From an uncultured Rhizobiaceae group bacterium (GTDB lineage: Bacteria > Pseudomonadota > Alphaproteobacteria > Rhizobiales > Rhizobiaceae): a DNA stretch of 10,605 nucleotides. Below are positions 1 to 7,780 of the stretch, piece after piece. Location of the stretch: positions 1 through 10,605 of the forward strand of contig CALFBU010000015.1 of NCBI GenBank assembly GCA_937951455.1, in the 5' to 3' direction. The notes under the pieces were generated by a model that saw nothing but the letters and a program-made list of their open reading frames with translations, did no database searches and had not been told where the DNA came from. The position numbers and the translations under genes were made by a program. How positions within the stretch are numbered: position 1 is the first letter of the stretch; each line of letters starts with the position of its first letter.

Positions 1-2
1 GG

Positions 3-56
3 CCCTTTTTTGTGGTTGGCATGGTATTTGCAGAAGATATTCAAGAAGTATTTTGA
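3..56 (+). CDS. Possible C-terminal end of an upstream gene (partial)
   Basis: Reading frame 3 is open from the window edge to a TGA at 54-56 and encodes about 17 residues: a hydrophobic stretch (PFFVVGMVF) and then an acidic tail (AEDIQEVF). This could be the last membrane segment and tail of a protein that starts outside the window. The stop overlaps the AAAGG ribosome binding site of the PilZ gene (56-60), and such close packing would fit an operon. The stretch is far too short to name, and an open frame of this length can arise by chance. Confidence 0.3.
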   Translation, partial: PFFVVGMVFAEDIQEVF

Positions 57-68
57 AAGGCTTGGATT

Positions 69-362
69 ATGGAAAATACAGATGAAAAGTACGAATCGCT
101 ATTGATGCAATCGCAAGAAAAGCGTGAATTTCATAGGCAAAGAGTTTTTAAAAGTGGTTCGATTTTGTTCAACAATGGATACTCAAGTTTTGCCTGTAAG
201 GTGAAAAACCAGCATGTAAATGGTGCTTTGCTTGAATGTGAGAGTACATTGGGAATTCCTAAAGAATTCAGGTTGAGAATGGGTGGTCAAGGCAGCTCAA
301 TTTCTGCCAAAGTGATTTGGCGCACGGATAAGAGAATAGGTGTTTCACTTCTCAATTTATAA
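69..362 (+). CDS. Small single-domain PilZ-family protein
   Basis: This 97-residue protein is little more than one PilZ domain, the c-di-GMP-binding beta-barrel fold. The RxxxR motif is visible as R19-E-F-H-R23. It is followed by a basic stretch and VFKSGSILFNN, which is typical of alphaproteobacterial PilZ proteins. The second motif, normally (D/N)xSxxG, appears as N47-Q-H-V-N-G52 with His in place of Ser. The rest alternates beta-strand-like segments and ends in VIWRTDKRIGVSLL, the usual last strand. No membrane segment or partner domain is present, so it is probably a cytoplasmic c-di-GMP receptor or adaptor, though the Ser-to-His change could weaken ligand binding. The start is supported by AAAGG at 56-60, eight bases upstream. 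The target process, such as motility, polysaccharide or cell cycle, cannot be read from the sequence. Confidence 0.8.
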   Translation: MENTDEKYESLLMQSQEKREFHRQRVFKSGSILFNNGYSSFACKVKNQHVNGALLECESTLGIPKEFRLRMGGQGSSISAKVIWRTDKRIGVSLLNL

Positions 363-366
363 GATC

Positions 367-388
367 AATCAGGGCTTTGAACCTGATT
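367..388. repeat. Inverted repeat between the PilZ and hydrolase genes
   Basis: AATCAGG at 367-373 and CCTGATT at 382-388 form a perfect 7-bp inverted repeat around an 8-base loop, directly after the PilZ stop codon. The position suits a transcript-end hairpin, but no T-run follows on either strand, so a Rho-independent terminator is not supported. It may be a 3' stabilising hairpin or chance. Confidence 0.35.
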
Positions 389-428
389 AAAGTGTGCTAG
401 TGTTTGATTTCAAGTAATTATCTGGAAT

Positions 429-1544
429 ATGATGACCCTTCGCATTGCCACGTTTAACGCTGAAAACCTTATGCAGCGGTTTGATTTCTCTGGTTGGCGA
501 AATGAGCTTCGTCGTGACCGCACGCTTCAGATGCTGGATGTGAAAGATCAGAAGCACTTTGAAATGCTTGAACAGGCAAGAGTTGTTGCGCATACGGATG
601 ACACGATGCAGTTGACCGCGCTAGCGGTTGCGGATTGCCGTGCGGATATTATTTGTATGCAAGAGGTTGAAAACCTCGACGCACTTCATGCCTTTGAATA
701 TGGCTATCTCTTCAAAATGGCAGGACATGGTTATCGCCATAAATATTTGGTTGAAGGCAATGATACGCGAGGCATCGATGTTTGCGTGATGATGCGTGAT
801 GAGACGGCGACGGGGGAGAAGATAGAATTTGTCTCGATGAAAAGCCATGCGCACCTGACTTATCAGGATTTGGGGATTCATAACAAGGCATTAGCCGAAA
901 CAGGTAATGAACCCAATGAAAAGATTTTCAGACGCGATTGTCTTGAAATTGATGTCAAAATTGGTGGGCGACCGCTTACGATTTATACGGTTCATTTTAA
1001 ATCAATGGGGGGTAGTAAATCTGAAGATGTTGATGGCCGTACCTGGACGATGCCCATTCGGGATGCGGAAGCAAAGGCTGTTCGCAAAATTATTGAAGCC
1101 CGTTTTGGCAAAGGTAAGACAGCAAACAAGCGTTTTGTCATTTGTGGCGATATGAACGACTACAGATCGCGTGTTCTTGTTAAAGGCGATCGCCATTCAG
1201 GTTTTGAATTCAAGAACCAAGTGGAGGAGATGTCCGGCTTTGATCCGTTAATTGCAGACAGTTTTTCAAGGAATTTGGTTGAACGCAGAGACCTTATGGA
1301 TCAATGGACGCTCTATCATTCGCGCGGTCCTCACGAGCAACACCTTTGCCAATTGGATTACATTCTTGCTTCACCGGCTTTGGTAGAGAAAAATCCAAAA
1401 GCAGTTCCAGAAATTATTCGCAATGGCCAACCGTTCAGAACACCGTTTCCCAGGGGGCAAGAGGTCGAGCGCTATCCTAGAACGGGTTGGGACAGACCAA
1501 AATCATCTGACCATTGTCCGGTTGTGGTTGAGCTGACTATTTAA
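429..1544 (+). CDS. Endonuclease/exonuclease/phosphatase (EEP) family hydrolase
   Basis: This 371-residue protein belongs to the Mg2+-dependent EEP superfamily (DNase I, exonuclease III, inositol phosphatases and sphingomyelinases). The catalytic signatures appear in the expected order: ATFNAENL with N10, MQEVEN with the metal-binding E79, GIDVCVM with D117, YTVHFKS, CGDMND (240-244) with D241 and N243, and the C-terminal SDHCPVV with D361-H362. The set looks intact, so the protein should be an active phosphodiesterase or phosphatase. There is no signal peptide or membrane segment, which points to a cytoplasmic enzyme. The substrate (nucleic acid, phospholipid or small phosphoester) cannot be decided. 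About 60 residues separate the Asn and Glu motifs, longer than in the minimal nucleases. Two ATG codons in tandem (429 and 432) can serve as start. The ribosome binding site is weak (GGA at 424-426) and fits the second slightly better. Confidence 0.8.
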   Translation: MMTLRIATFNAENLMQRFDFSGWRNELRRDRTLQMLDVKDQKHFEMLEQARVVAHTDDTMQLTALAVADCRADIICMQEVENLDALHAFEYGYLFKMAGHGYRHKYLVEGNDTRGIDVCVMMRDETATGEKIEFVSMKSHAHLTYQDLGIHNKALAETGNEPNEKIFRRDCLEIDVKIGGRPLTIYTVHFKSMGGSKSEDVDGRTWTMPIRDAEAKAVRKIIEARFGKGKTANKRFVICGDMNDYRSRVLVKGDRHSGFEFKNQVEEMSGFDPLIADSFSRNLVERRDLMDQWTLYHSRGPHEQHLCQLDYILASPALVEKNPKAVPEIIRNGQPFRTPFPRGQEVERYPRTGWDRPKSSDHCPVVVELTI

Positions 1545-1553
1545 AAATTATAA

Positions 1554-1581
1554 CCCTTGCCACATAAGAATGAAGCAAGGG
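1554..1581 (-). terminator. Probable Rho-independent terminator of the outer-membrane protein gene
   Basis: CCCTTGC at 1554-1560 pairs perfectly with GCAAGGG at 1575-1581 around a 14-base loop. On the minus strand the hairpin lies 15 bases after the barrel gene's stop codon and is followed by a T-rich tract (1553 down to 1543, ending in TTTTT). The plus-strand side has no T-run, so it probably does not terminate the convergent hydrolase gene efficiently. The long loop lowers confidence. Confidence 0.5.
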
Positions 1582-1596
1582 CTAAACTATAAGCGT

Positions 1597-2343
1597 TTAA
1601 AGCTTGAAGCGAAAACCGACGTTAACGCCATATGTATCAACATCATCTTCGATGACACCTGTTAAGGCACCTGTTGGTGCAAACCTTGGCGTTTCTAAAT
1701 CAAAGATTCTCGAGTAGCGGCCTTCTACAAAGAGATCAACATTTTCAGTCGCACTTACAGATGCGCCAATGATTGCCTGTGCTGCGAAATTCTCATCACT
1801 GGAATCAAGTCTGACACCAGGGCCATAGACTGCGTCCAGATCTGTGAATGCAACACCAAGCCCACCGCCAACATAAGGGGTAATCAAGTCGTTACCTAGG
1901 CCTGGAAGGTCGAACAGGGCATTAACGAAAAGGTTGGTTGAAGAAAAGTCGCCGTCAACATTTATCTCTGCTGCTGGGCCATTGCCAGAGAAGAAAATTG
2001 AATCAATGTTATTGTCTGAGTAAGAAAGCTCAAGTTCTGCTCTCAAACCGACGCCATCGAAAATTTGACCATAGTTGTGACCTAATGCACCACCAATGAC
2101 GTAACCGGTGTCAAAGTCCAGTTCTACTGTCTGTGGGTTGCCGCCGACAAGACCTCTAAGAACCACATCATCAATAAATGTTGCTCCAGCAAAGGCTGAC
2201 ACGTAAAACCTAGACTCCTGAAATGATTCTGGGGCTGGCGTTGAGTCTTGTTGTATGATTGCGTCTGCCGCAAATGCTGGAGGTGAAACTAGCAAAGCTG
2301 TAGTAAGGGTAAGTGTCATCAAGCGTGTGGTACGATGCAACAT
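1597..2343 (-). CDS. Outer-membrane beta-barrel protein (Omp25/31-like)
   Basis: The frame is open further upstream, but I place the start at the ATG of 2343-2341. It has an AGGAA ribosome binding site nine bases away, and it begins directly with a signal peptide: a basic Met-Leu-His-Arg start, a hydrophobic core, and an AFA signal peptidase site at residues 23-25 before ADAIIQ. The mature part is about 223 residues of alternating amphipathic strands, rich in Gly and aromatic residues (FYVSAFAGATF, GYVIGGALGHNYG, GLRAELELSYSD, PYVGGGLGVAF, VDLFVEGRYSRIF). It ends in GVNVGFRFKL, a BAM-type C-terminal strand, although the last residue is Leu rather than Phe. This fits the eight-stranded OmpA-like/Omp25 small barrel families of alphaproteobacteria, but no OmpA peptidoglycan-binding domain is present. 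The role is structural or in permeability. It has its own candidate promoter and terminator, so it is probably monocistronic. Confidence 0.75.
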   Translation of the reverse strand: MLHRTTRLMTLTLTTALLVSPPAFAADAIIQQDSTPAPESFQESRFYVSAFAGATFIDDVVLRGLVGGNPQTVELDFDTGYVIGGALGHNYGQIFDGVGLRAELELSYSDNNIDSIFFSGNGPAAEINVDGDFSSTNLFVNALFDLPGLGNDLITPYVGGGLGVAFTDLDAVYGPGVRLDSSDENFAAQAIIGASVSATENVDLFVEGRYSRIFDLETPRFAPTGALTGVIEDDVDTYGVNVGFRFKL

Positions 2344-2392
2344 GTGTGTTATTTCCTGATATTTCTGTTTCAAAGAAACTTCGGAATAGGGA

Positions 2393-2410
2393 TGTTCGCA
2401 AACACGAACA
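2393..2410. promoter_or_regulatory. Operator-like palindrome upstream of the barrel gene
   Basis: TGTTCG at 2393-2398 and CGAACA at 2405-2410 are a perfect 6-bp inverted repeat separated by six bases. The site lies about 50 bases upstream of the barrel start codon and 4 bases downstream of a candidate -10 box on the minus strand, so it would cover the transcription start. It could be a repressor operator or a hairpin at the 5' end of the mRNA. The regulator is unknown. Confidence 0.4.
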
Positions 2411-2414
2411 AACA

Positions 2415-2443
2415 AATATATTGTGATTATTATTTTCTGAATA
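2415..2443 (-). promoter_or_regulatory. Candidate promoter of the outer-membrane barrel gene
   Basis: On the minus strand, TATATT (2420-2415, five of six matches to the -10 consensus) lies 17 bases after TATTCA (2443-2438, a weak -35) in an AT-rich stretch. Spacing is ideal and the palindrome follows at once. The -35 is poor, so this is a suggestion only. It supports transcription of the barrel gene separately from the upstream methyltransferase gene. Confidence 0.35.
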
Positions 2444-2479
2444 ATTTGGGACTTGAAGTGTTATTACGGCCTACGCTTA

Positions 2480-3067
2480 TTAAGCATTACACAGAACAGT
2501 CATCCAGGGAGCAATCTCGCCTGATAGGCCTGGTTCTTCGCCGAAAGTTCTATCGATTATTTTGAAGCCTGCATTTGTTAAATGTTCACTCAGTTCATCT
2601 TCAGTATAATAGCTATACATTCGCCCGATGCTGTCGCGGTGCATGCCGTCGCCTAGTTTCATGCCAATATGAAAAATACCTTCTGGAAGCAGTGCCTTGT
2701 GTATCGCATTGAGGTATTTTGGAAAGTCTTCAATCGGTGCATGAAGCAAACTAAAATTCGCCCAGATACCATCGTATTTTTCGATATCATCAAGGTCGTC
2801 AAATGTTGCCTGACGTGCATTCAAATTATAGGTTTTATTGGCGTAGGCAATCATTTCACGTGATGCATCTACCGCATCCACATGCAGCCCGTGTTTTATC
2901 ATCTGAACGGCAGAATTTCCCGGGCCGCAGCCAAGATCAAGCACAAGGCCGCCTTTAGGAATTTTACTGATAAAAACTTGAAGAATAGCGCCGGGCTTTT
3001 CCGCTGATACGAGATTGGCATATTTTTCTACTTGATCATCGTAGACCGTGATTGTTTTTTCATCCAT
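2480..3067 (-). CDS. Class I SAM-dependent methyltransferase
   Basis: This protein of about 195 residues has a Rossmann-fold methyltransferase domain. Motif I is VLDLGCGPG (42-50, numbered from the ATG at 3067), the glycine-rich SAM loop. The acidic residue ending strand 2 is D67 in VDAVDAS, and a motif III/IV-like region follows (DDIEKYDGIWANFSLLHAP). A later PEGIFHIGMK segment matches the post-motif strand of Methyltransf_11/25 family members. The substrate is not evident; such short proteins methylate small molecules or act in stress tolerance. A GTG at 3070 directly precedes the ATG and could be the start. Either way the gene begins within 5 bases of the channel gene's stop with no good ribosome binding site of its own, so translation is probably coupled to the channel gene. 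Confidence 0.75.
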   Translation of the reverse strand: MDEKTITVYDDQVEKYANLVSAEKPGAILQVFISKIPKGGLVLDLGCGPGNSAVQMIKHGLHVDAVDASREMIAYANKTYNLNARQATFDDLDDIEKYDGIWANFSLLHAPIEDFPKYLNAIHKALLPEGIFHIGMKLGDGMHRDSIGRMYSYYTEDELSEHLTNAGFKIIDRTFGEEPGLSGEIAPWMTVLCNA

Positions 3068-3072
3068 CACGT

Positions 3073-5433
3073 TTAAGGCCCATCATCTGTTTTGGTTGGG
3101 GTTTGTGCTGCGGCTTCATCATCGATCACAGAGCGTGCTGCTGCCGTAATCGATTTCTTTTGATTTTCTGTGAGCGGTTCAACAGGCTCCTCTGCCAGTC
3201 TAACGGTGACTTCCTTGTTGGCGAATTTGATACCCTCGCGCTCAAACAGCTCTCTAATTGCAGCATAGACTACTTTGCGGGTTACAAATTGGTCGCCCGG
3301 TTTGGTCATGAATTTGACGCGGATGATCATGGCCGAGTCTTCCATTTTATAGACCCCTTGAGACTTTAGCGGCTGCATGAACAAGTGACCACATTCGGGA
3401 TGATCCAGCAATTGCTGCCCAAGTTTCTTAACCAGCTTTCGAACGCGTTCGATATCGGTGTCATAGGTCAAGCGCAGAGGCAGTTTCATCATGACCCAAT
3501 CACGGGAATAATTGGTCAGTTGTTTGATTTCACCAAAGGGAATTGTGTGCAGTGGCCCGTTGTGGTGGCGTAGCTGGAATGAGCGCAGTGATATTTTTTC
3601 GACTGTACCGCGGATGTCGCCCAGTTCGATGTATTCGCCTTTTCGGAAGGCGTCATCAAAGAGGAAAAAGCCGCCGGAAAAAATATCGCGGATGAGCGCT
3701 TGTGAGCCAAATCCAACAGCAAGGCCAATCACACCGGCACCAGCAAACAAGGGTGCGATATCTACGCCTGCATTGGATAATATTACCATGATGGCTAAAA
3801 CAATAATGGTTACTACAAATACATTGCGAACCAGTGGGAGCAGGGTACCAATGCGGGATGTGCTTTGTCCGCCCATTTCGCTATCACCGCCGCCATCATC
3901 AGGCGAGGTGCCGACATCGTGTTCGGAGAGTTGATGGTCGATATAGATGATTACCGCGCGATACAGGAACCAAGCAATAAACAAGATCACCAGTGTGTCG
4001 AGGAACTCAGTGATTGGATTACCTGTTTGTCCAATATTCACATCCCATTTGCTAAGAACCCATGCGATGGCAAAAATAGTTGTCAGTATGCCGGCGGATG
4101 TTTCTATGAGAGATTTGAAAATGGGCTTGAACACGGGCATTTTTTCAAGTTCTTTAGCGCTCATCATTTGATTGATGATCAGTTCTTCGTCATCCTCTGG
4201 CGCTTCTTTTAGAGCTTTTTCATAGGCTGCTTTTTCTTCTTCATGTTTCAGTTTTGCTTTTTCATGCGCCAGTTCAACACGCTCTTCAAAGCGCTTTTGG
4301 CGAGCAACATAAAAGCGATCAATAATCAATAAGGCCACTGCATAAATTGTTATGGCCATGATTAATGCCGTGATGGGAGAACCTATTATTGAAAGTGAGT
4401 CAGGGAGATTAAGTAAAATTCTATAGGCACTGATAACCCAGGCGACGGCAAGATAACCAATCAGGATTAAATAGGCTTGAGATGCTAGTGCTCTGCGCCA
4501 TATCGGTTTGCTTGAGGGCTCGCCTGCGCCCATTATGATGGCGCTCAGTTGATTTCGTTGTCTGTATAGCAAGGTTCCAAAGAGTAACGCTGAGAAAAGC
4601 AGGCATATAATCACGACAAATTTCAGCGTATCGGGTGATAGGCCTATAAATGCCAACCATACGAAAAATGACGATAGTATAATCACTGCAAGGGCAGCCC
4701 GACGCCACAGGCGTTGCATGCTGTCAGCCTCTTCATCGGTTAGGTTGATCATACGATGGGAAGCAGCATCTGGAACAAGCAAGTTGAACAAAATAACATG
4801 CCTAAATATTTTATAGGCGGCATAGGCGCCAATTATGACAGCAATGGTGACGCGCGTTGGTTCGTGACCCTTGTCGAAAATTAGCGCAAAGACCAAGGCT
4901 ACTACCGCCATAATGCTTACGTTGACGAGAATAAAAATGGCTCGCGAAAGCAGATATGAAATCTTTTCAGCGCGGTTTTGAGGGTTCTCATTATAAAGCC
5001 AAGTAAAGTGCTTTTGATTCCATTTGCGTATCAGTATGGATGGGCCAGTCCCTATAATAATACCACCAATCGCGGTTGCAATTGCGATCCATAGCCAGTT
5101 GAGGGTTCCATCAGGGCTCAGTGCCTGAAACCGCTGATAGATAATCATAGGGGCTTGCGAGGCCTTGCTCAAAATGCGGGATAATTCTGATCGAATGGTA
5201 AGAACGTTCTCTGCAATAGTTGGGCCCGTGTCTTGGATTTCGTCCTTGGTATCACCAGGGGAAATAACAATGACGTTAAGCCCCTTGTCTTTCGCGCTGT
5301 CGATTAGTTGTTCAAAGTCTGCGGGGGCTGCAGAATTTTCACTTTGTGCGAGCGCTAGTTGTGTTGTTGCAAAGAAAAATAATAAAGCAAATATCGAGAA
5401 AATATTAGCAAGAGACGTTTTTAAAAATGACAT
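3073..5433 (-). CDS. MscS-family mechanosensitive ion channel, long form
   Basis: This 786-residue inner-membrane protein is much longer than E. coli MscS (286). It begins with a signal peptide (hydrophobic 10-24, ALA at 27-29) and a short periplasmic segment (about 30-110). Roughly ten membrane segments follow, near 112-135, 160-188, 193-215, 246-266, 270-290, 318-338, 350-372, 445-462, 476-497 and 534-555. A charged, coiled-coil-like loop lies at about 377-415, rich in Glu, Lys and Ala. The MscS core starts with the pore helix, FAGAGVIGLAVGFGSQ at 563-578, followed by LIRDIFSGGFFLFDD, the beta domain (YIELGDIRGTVEKISLRS) and IPFGEI. The C-terminal vestibule domain runs to about 750, with a polar tail after it. 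It should release solutes on hypo-osmotic shock. The extra helices and the loop may tune gating, as in the MscK/MscM-type or rhizobial long channels. The methyltransferase gene follows within a few bases. Confidence 0.9.
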   Translation of the reverse strand: MSFLKTSLANIFSIFALLFFFATTQLALAQSENSAAPADFEQLIDSAKDKGLNVIVISPGDTKDEIQDTGPTIAENVLTIRSELSRILSKASQAPMIIYQRFQALSPDGTLNWLWIAIATAIGGIIIGTGPSILIRKWNQKHFTWLYNENPQNRAEKISYLLSRAIFILVNVSIMAVVALVFALIFDKGHEPTRVTIAVIIGAYAAYKIFRHVILFNLLVPDAASHRMINLTDEEADSMQRLWRRAALAVIILSSFFVWLAFIGLSPDTLKFVVIICLLFSALLFGTLLYRQRNQLSAIIMGAGEPSSKPIWRRALASQAYLILIGYLAVAWVISAYRILLNLPDSLSIIGSPITALIMAITIYAVALLIIDRFYVARQKRFEERVELAHEKAKLKHEEEKAAYEKALKEAPEDDEELIINQMMSAKELEKMPVFKPIFKSLIETSAGILTTIFAIAWVLSKWDVNIGQTGNPITEFLDTLVILFIAWFLYRAVIIYIDHQLSEHDVGTSPDDGGGDSEMGGQSTSRIGTLLPLVRNVFVVTIIVLAIMVILSNAGVDIAPLFAGAGVIGLAVGFGSQALIRDIFSGGFFLFDDAFRKGEYIELGDIRGTVEKISLRSFQLRHHNGPLHTIPFGEIKQLTNYSRDWVMMKLPLRLTYDTDIERVRKLVKKLGQQLLDHPECGHLFMQPLKSQGVYKMEDSAMIIRVKFMTKPGDQFVTRKVVYAAIRELFEREGIKFANKEVTVRLAEEPVEPLTENQKKSITAAARSVIDDEAAAQTPTKTDDGP

Positions 5434-5562
5434 GTTTAACCCAATCCATAATATAGCTGAGAGTTAACATCAGCATTTATGCAGATTGCAAGCCTTAGTG
5501 GGTTACATAAACAGGCAAATTAATGCTCAATGGGGAAATTCGAATCTTAAGATGGGTCAAAC

Positions 5563-6822
5563 ATGCTTTCACTTTTTGAAATTGCTTCACTACTGCTGGC
5601 TTTGTCAGCCTTTTTTGGTTGGATAAATCATGTGTTTTTTAAACTGCCACATACTATTGGCCTGCTCATGATATCCCTGTTTGCATCGCTTTCAATGTTA
5701 CTGGCGCAAAAGCTTTTTCCATGGATTGGGTTAACTGAAACGTTTCAATCGATTATCGGACAAATCGATTTTTATTCGACAGTTATGGAAGGCATGTTGG
5801 CGTTTCTATTATTCGCGGGTGCCTTGCATGTGAATTTTGATAAAATGGCTGATCAGAAATGGCCAATATTGTTGATGGCTACCTTTGGAGTGGTTTTATC
5901 TACGTTTATCGTTGGTACTGGGTTTTGGCTTCTGGCAGGCCTTTTTGGTATTGATATACCATATGCATGGGCTCTTGTTTTTGGCGCCTTGATTTCACCA
6001 ACGGATCCGGTTGCCGTTTTAAGCCTTTTGAAATCTGTCAATATACCTCAAGCGCTTGAAGCCAAGATTGCGGGCGAGTCTCTGTTTAATGATGGCGTTG
6101 GGGTCGTAGTTTTCACCATCATAGTTGCGATTGCGGTTAGCGGTGGTGATGGGGGTATTGATTTTGGGCATGTGGCAGAGCTGTTTGTTGTTGAAGCCAT
6201 CGGTGGAGCGGTACTTGGTTTGATAACCGGATGGATTGCGTATCGCGCCATGGCAACAATGGATGAATATACGCTTGAAATTTTGATATCGCTGGGCATT
6301 GTTGCGGCGACCTACGCGATCGCACTTCGGTTGCATTTGTCAGGACCGATTGCAGTGGTGGTAACCGGCTTGCTCTTGGGTAACCGAGGCAAGGTTGTCG
6401 GTATGAGCGAGAAAACAGCAGAGCACCTGTTTGCGTTCTGGCATCTGATTGATGAAATTCTCAACTCAGTTCTGTTTCTACTGATTGGTTTGGAAATTTT
6501 GATCGTTGCCATCGATCCTTCTTTTGGCTGGTTGATTATCCTCACCATTCCCCTTGTGCTTGCCGCAAGATTTGCAGCGGTTGCATTACCCATTCTTACG
6601 CTTTCAAGGTTTAGAACCTTTACCAGCGGGGCTATTCCGGTTTTGACGTGGGGTGGTTTGCGAGGTGGCATATCCGTCGCACTTGTGCTTTCACTGCCAG
6701 ATAATGAGAGCAAACCCTTATTGCTCACGGCGACCTTTGCAGTCGTGCTTTTCTCAGTCATTGTTCAGGGCTTAACGGTCAAAAAAGTGATTGCCAGAAC
6801 GGTTGATAATAATTTGATATGA
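5563..6822 (+). CDS. CPA1-family Na+/H+ antiporter (NhaP-like)
   Basis: This 419-residue protein is hydrophobic throughout, consistent with about 12 membrane segments, and belongs to the monovalent cation:proton antiporter-1 family. The ion-binding core is clear: [17 protein letters not shown] (S145-P-T-D148-P), and [14 protein letters not shown] with E172, N176 and D177, the ND pair characteristic of electroneutral CPA1 exchangers. The conserved arginine near the end is visible in [16 protein letters not shown] (R367). The protein stops soon after the last helix, so it lacks the long cytoplasmic regulatory tail of some NhaP and NHE proteins. It should exchange external H+ for internal Na+ (or K+) for pH and salt homeostasis, which suits a marine host. 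It is divergent from the channel gene across 129 bases and lies 18 bases before the PhzF-like gene, probably in one transcript. The ribosome binding site is weak. Confidence 0.88.
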   Translation: MLSLFEIASLLLALSAFFGWINHVFFKLPHTIGLLMISLFASLSMLLAQKLFPWIGLTETFQSIIGQIDFYSTVMEGMLAFLLFAGALHVNFDKMADQKWPILLMATFGVVLSTFIVGTGFWLLAGLFGIDIPYAWALVFGALISPTDPVAVLSLLKSVNIPQALEAKIAGESLFNDGVGVVVFTIIVAIAVSGGDGGIDFGHVAELFVVEAIGGAVLGLITGWIAYRAMATMDEYTLEILISLGIVAATYAIALRLHLSGPIAVVVTGLLLGNRGKVVGMSEKTAEHLFAFWHLIDEILNSVLFLLIGLEILIVAIDPSFGWLIILTIPLVLAARFAAVALPILTLSRFRTFTSGAIPVLTWGGLRGGISVALVLSLPDNESKPLLLTATFAVVLFSVIVQGLTVKKVIARTVDNNLI

Positions 6823-6840
6823 TTGTTCTGAAAGGACGGA

Positions 6841-7731
6841 ATGATGAAGCGCCGCTTTTTTACTCTTGATGTTTTTACTGATAAAGCGCTGTGCGGCAAT
6901 CCTTTGGCTGTTGTATTGGACAGTGAAGGGCTTGATAGCGATATGATGCAGCGCATTGCGGGCGAATTTAATTTGTCCGAGACGGTCTTTGTGATGCCGC
7001 CGGAAGATAAAAATAATCGCGCAAAAATTCGCATCTTTACGCCTGGAAGGGAGCTGCCATTTGCGGGGCATCCGACGGTTGGAACTGCCGTTTTATTGAG
7101 TCATTTGGATGGCTTGGAAGACGGCGCTGAACTGGTGCTGGAAGAAAATGTTGGTCTTATACCCTGTAGGGTGTCTGCTAATTCTGCAAGTTTTGAACTT
7201 CCAAAACTGCCAGAGCGAAAAGAAGCTGATCTGGACGTCGAGCTTATGGCTAAAACATTGGGACTTGCGCCATCGGATATTGGCATAGAGGGGCACTCAT
7301 TTGCAGCTTGTAACGCGGGTGTTCCATTTCCAACACTCCCGCTTGCAAGCCTAAAGGCGCTTCACTCGATTCATTTAAATGCGCCATTGTTGACTCAACA
7401 TAATATTCCACGTGGTTTGGAAGATGAAATATATGTTTATTCAAAAGAGACACTAGCAACTGACGCTGATTACCAAGCACGCATGTTTGCCCCAGCCATG
7501 GGGATACCAGAGGATCCTGCAACGGGTAGTGCCGTTGCGGGGCTTGCAGGGCAAATCATGGCTTGTGAAAAGCCTGAAGATGGAGAGCATAGATTTGTCA
7601 TCGATCAGGGAATAGAGATGGGAAGGTCGTCTCGTATCTTACTTGATCTGTTTGTGGAAGGTGGTCAGCTTAAATCCGCTTCTATTACAGGTGACGCAGT
7701 AATAGTAAGTGAAGGAAATTTGAATTTATAA
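6841..7731 (+). CDS. PhzF-family isomerase/epimerase-like protein
   Basis: This 296-residue protein has the full length and the two-half, diaminopimelate-epimerase-like fold of the PhzF family. Visible signatures are [20 protein letters not shown] (6-25), NLSETVFV with the general acid/base glutamate E47, [18 protein letters not shown] with G76-H77-P78, and in the second half [16 protein letters not shown] with D225 and the anion-binding TGSA loop. It is probably an active cofactor-free isomerase, but substrates of most PhzF homologues are unknown. No phenazine genes are nearby, so a role in phenazine synthesis is not implied. AAAGGA (6831-6836) lies 4 bases before the first ATG and 7 before the second (6844), so 6844 may be the real start. 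It sits 18 bases behind the antiporter gene and is probably cotranscribed. Confidence 0.85.
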   Translation: MMKRRFFTLDVFTDKALCGNPLAVVLDSEGLDSDMMQRIAGEFNLSETVFVMPPEDKNNRAKIRIFTPGRELPFAGHPTVGTAVLLSHLDGLEDGAELVLEENVGLIPCRVSANSASFELPKLPERKEADLDVELMAKTLGLAPSDIGIEGHSFAACNAGVPFPTLPLASLKALHSIHLNAPLLTQHNIPRGLEDEIYVYSKETLATDADYQARMFAPAMGIPEDPATGSAVAGLAGQIMACEKPEDGEHRFVIDQGIEMGRSSRILLDLFVEGGQLKSASITGDAVIVSEGNLNL

Positions 7732-7780
7732 AAAAAGGTGCGATTGACTTAAAAGAGCTTGGGGCAAAAGCCAATCGCAC
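7730..7780 (-). terminator. Strong inverted repeat forming a minus-strand terminator
   Basis: GTGCGATTG (7738-7746) and CAATCGCAC (7772-7780) are a perfect 9-bp inverted repeat. The 25-base interior can form a second small stem (GCTT 7757-7760 with AAGC 7768-7771). Reading the minus strand, the hairpin is followed by C and then seven T residues (7736 to 7730), a canonical Rho-independent terminator. Reading the plus strand, no T-run follows. It directly abuts the stop codon of the PhzF-like gene. No protein gene on the minus strand ends here, so it must end a short untranslated RNA, block antisense transcription, or act on the plus strand only as a stabilising hairpin. Confidence 0.6.

Noticed and set aside
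367..388. Rho-independent terminator after the PilZ gene
   Set aside because: The inverted repeat is perfect, but there is no T-run after it on either strand, so I list it only as a repeat.
2393..2410. LexA (SOS) box
   Set aside because: Alphaproteobacterial LexA sites are direct repeats of GTTC with a 7-base gap. Here GTTC and GAAC form an inverted repeat with different spacing, and the downstream gene is not a DNA-repair gene.
2344..2415. 24-residue N-terminal extension of the outer-membrane barrel protein
   Set aside because: The upstream ATG has no visible ribosome binding site and would bury the signal peptide. The internal ATG at 2343 has AGGAA at proper spacing and starts directly at the signal peptide.
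3512..4212. Long open frames on the plus strand opposite the MscS gene
   Set aside because: They lie entirely antisense to a clearly coding gene, have no family resemblance and no ribosome binding sites, and show low-complexity composition typical of shadow frames.
5434..5562. Divergent sigma-70 promoters between the channel and antiporter genes
   Set aside because: A TTGCAA and some TATATT-like boxes occur, but no pair has acceptable spacing and match on either strand.
6841..7731. Phenazine biosynthesis locus
   Set aside because: PhzF homologues are widespread isomerases of unknown substrate, and none of the other phenazine genes is present in the window.
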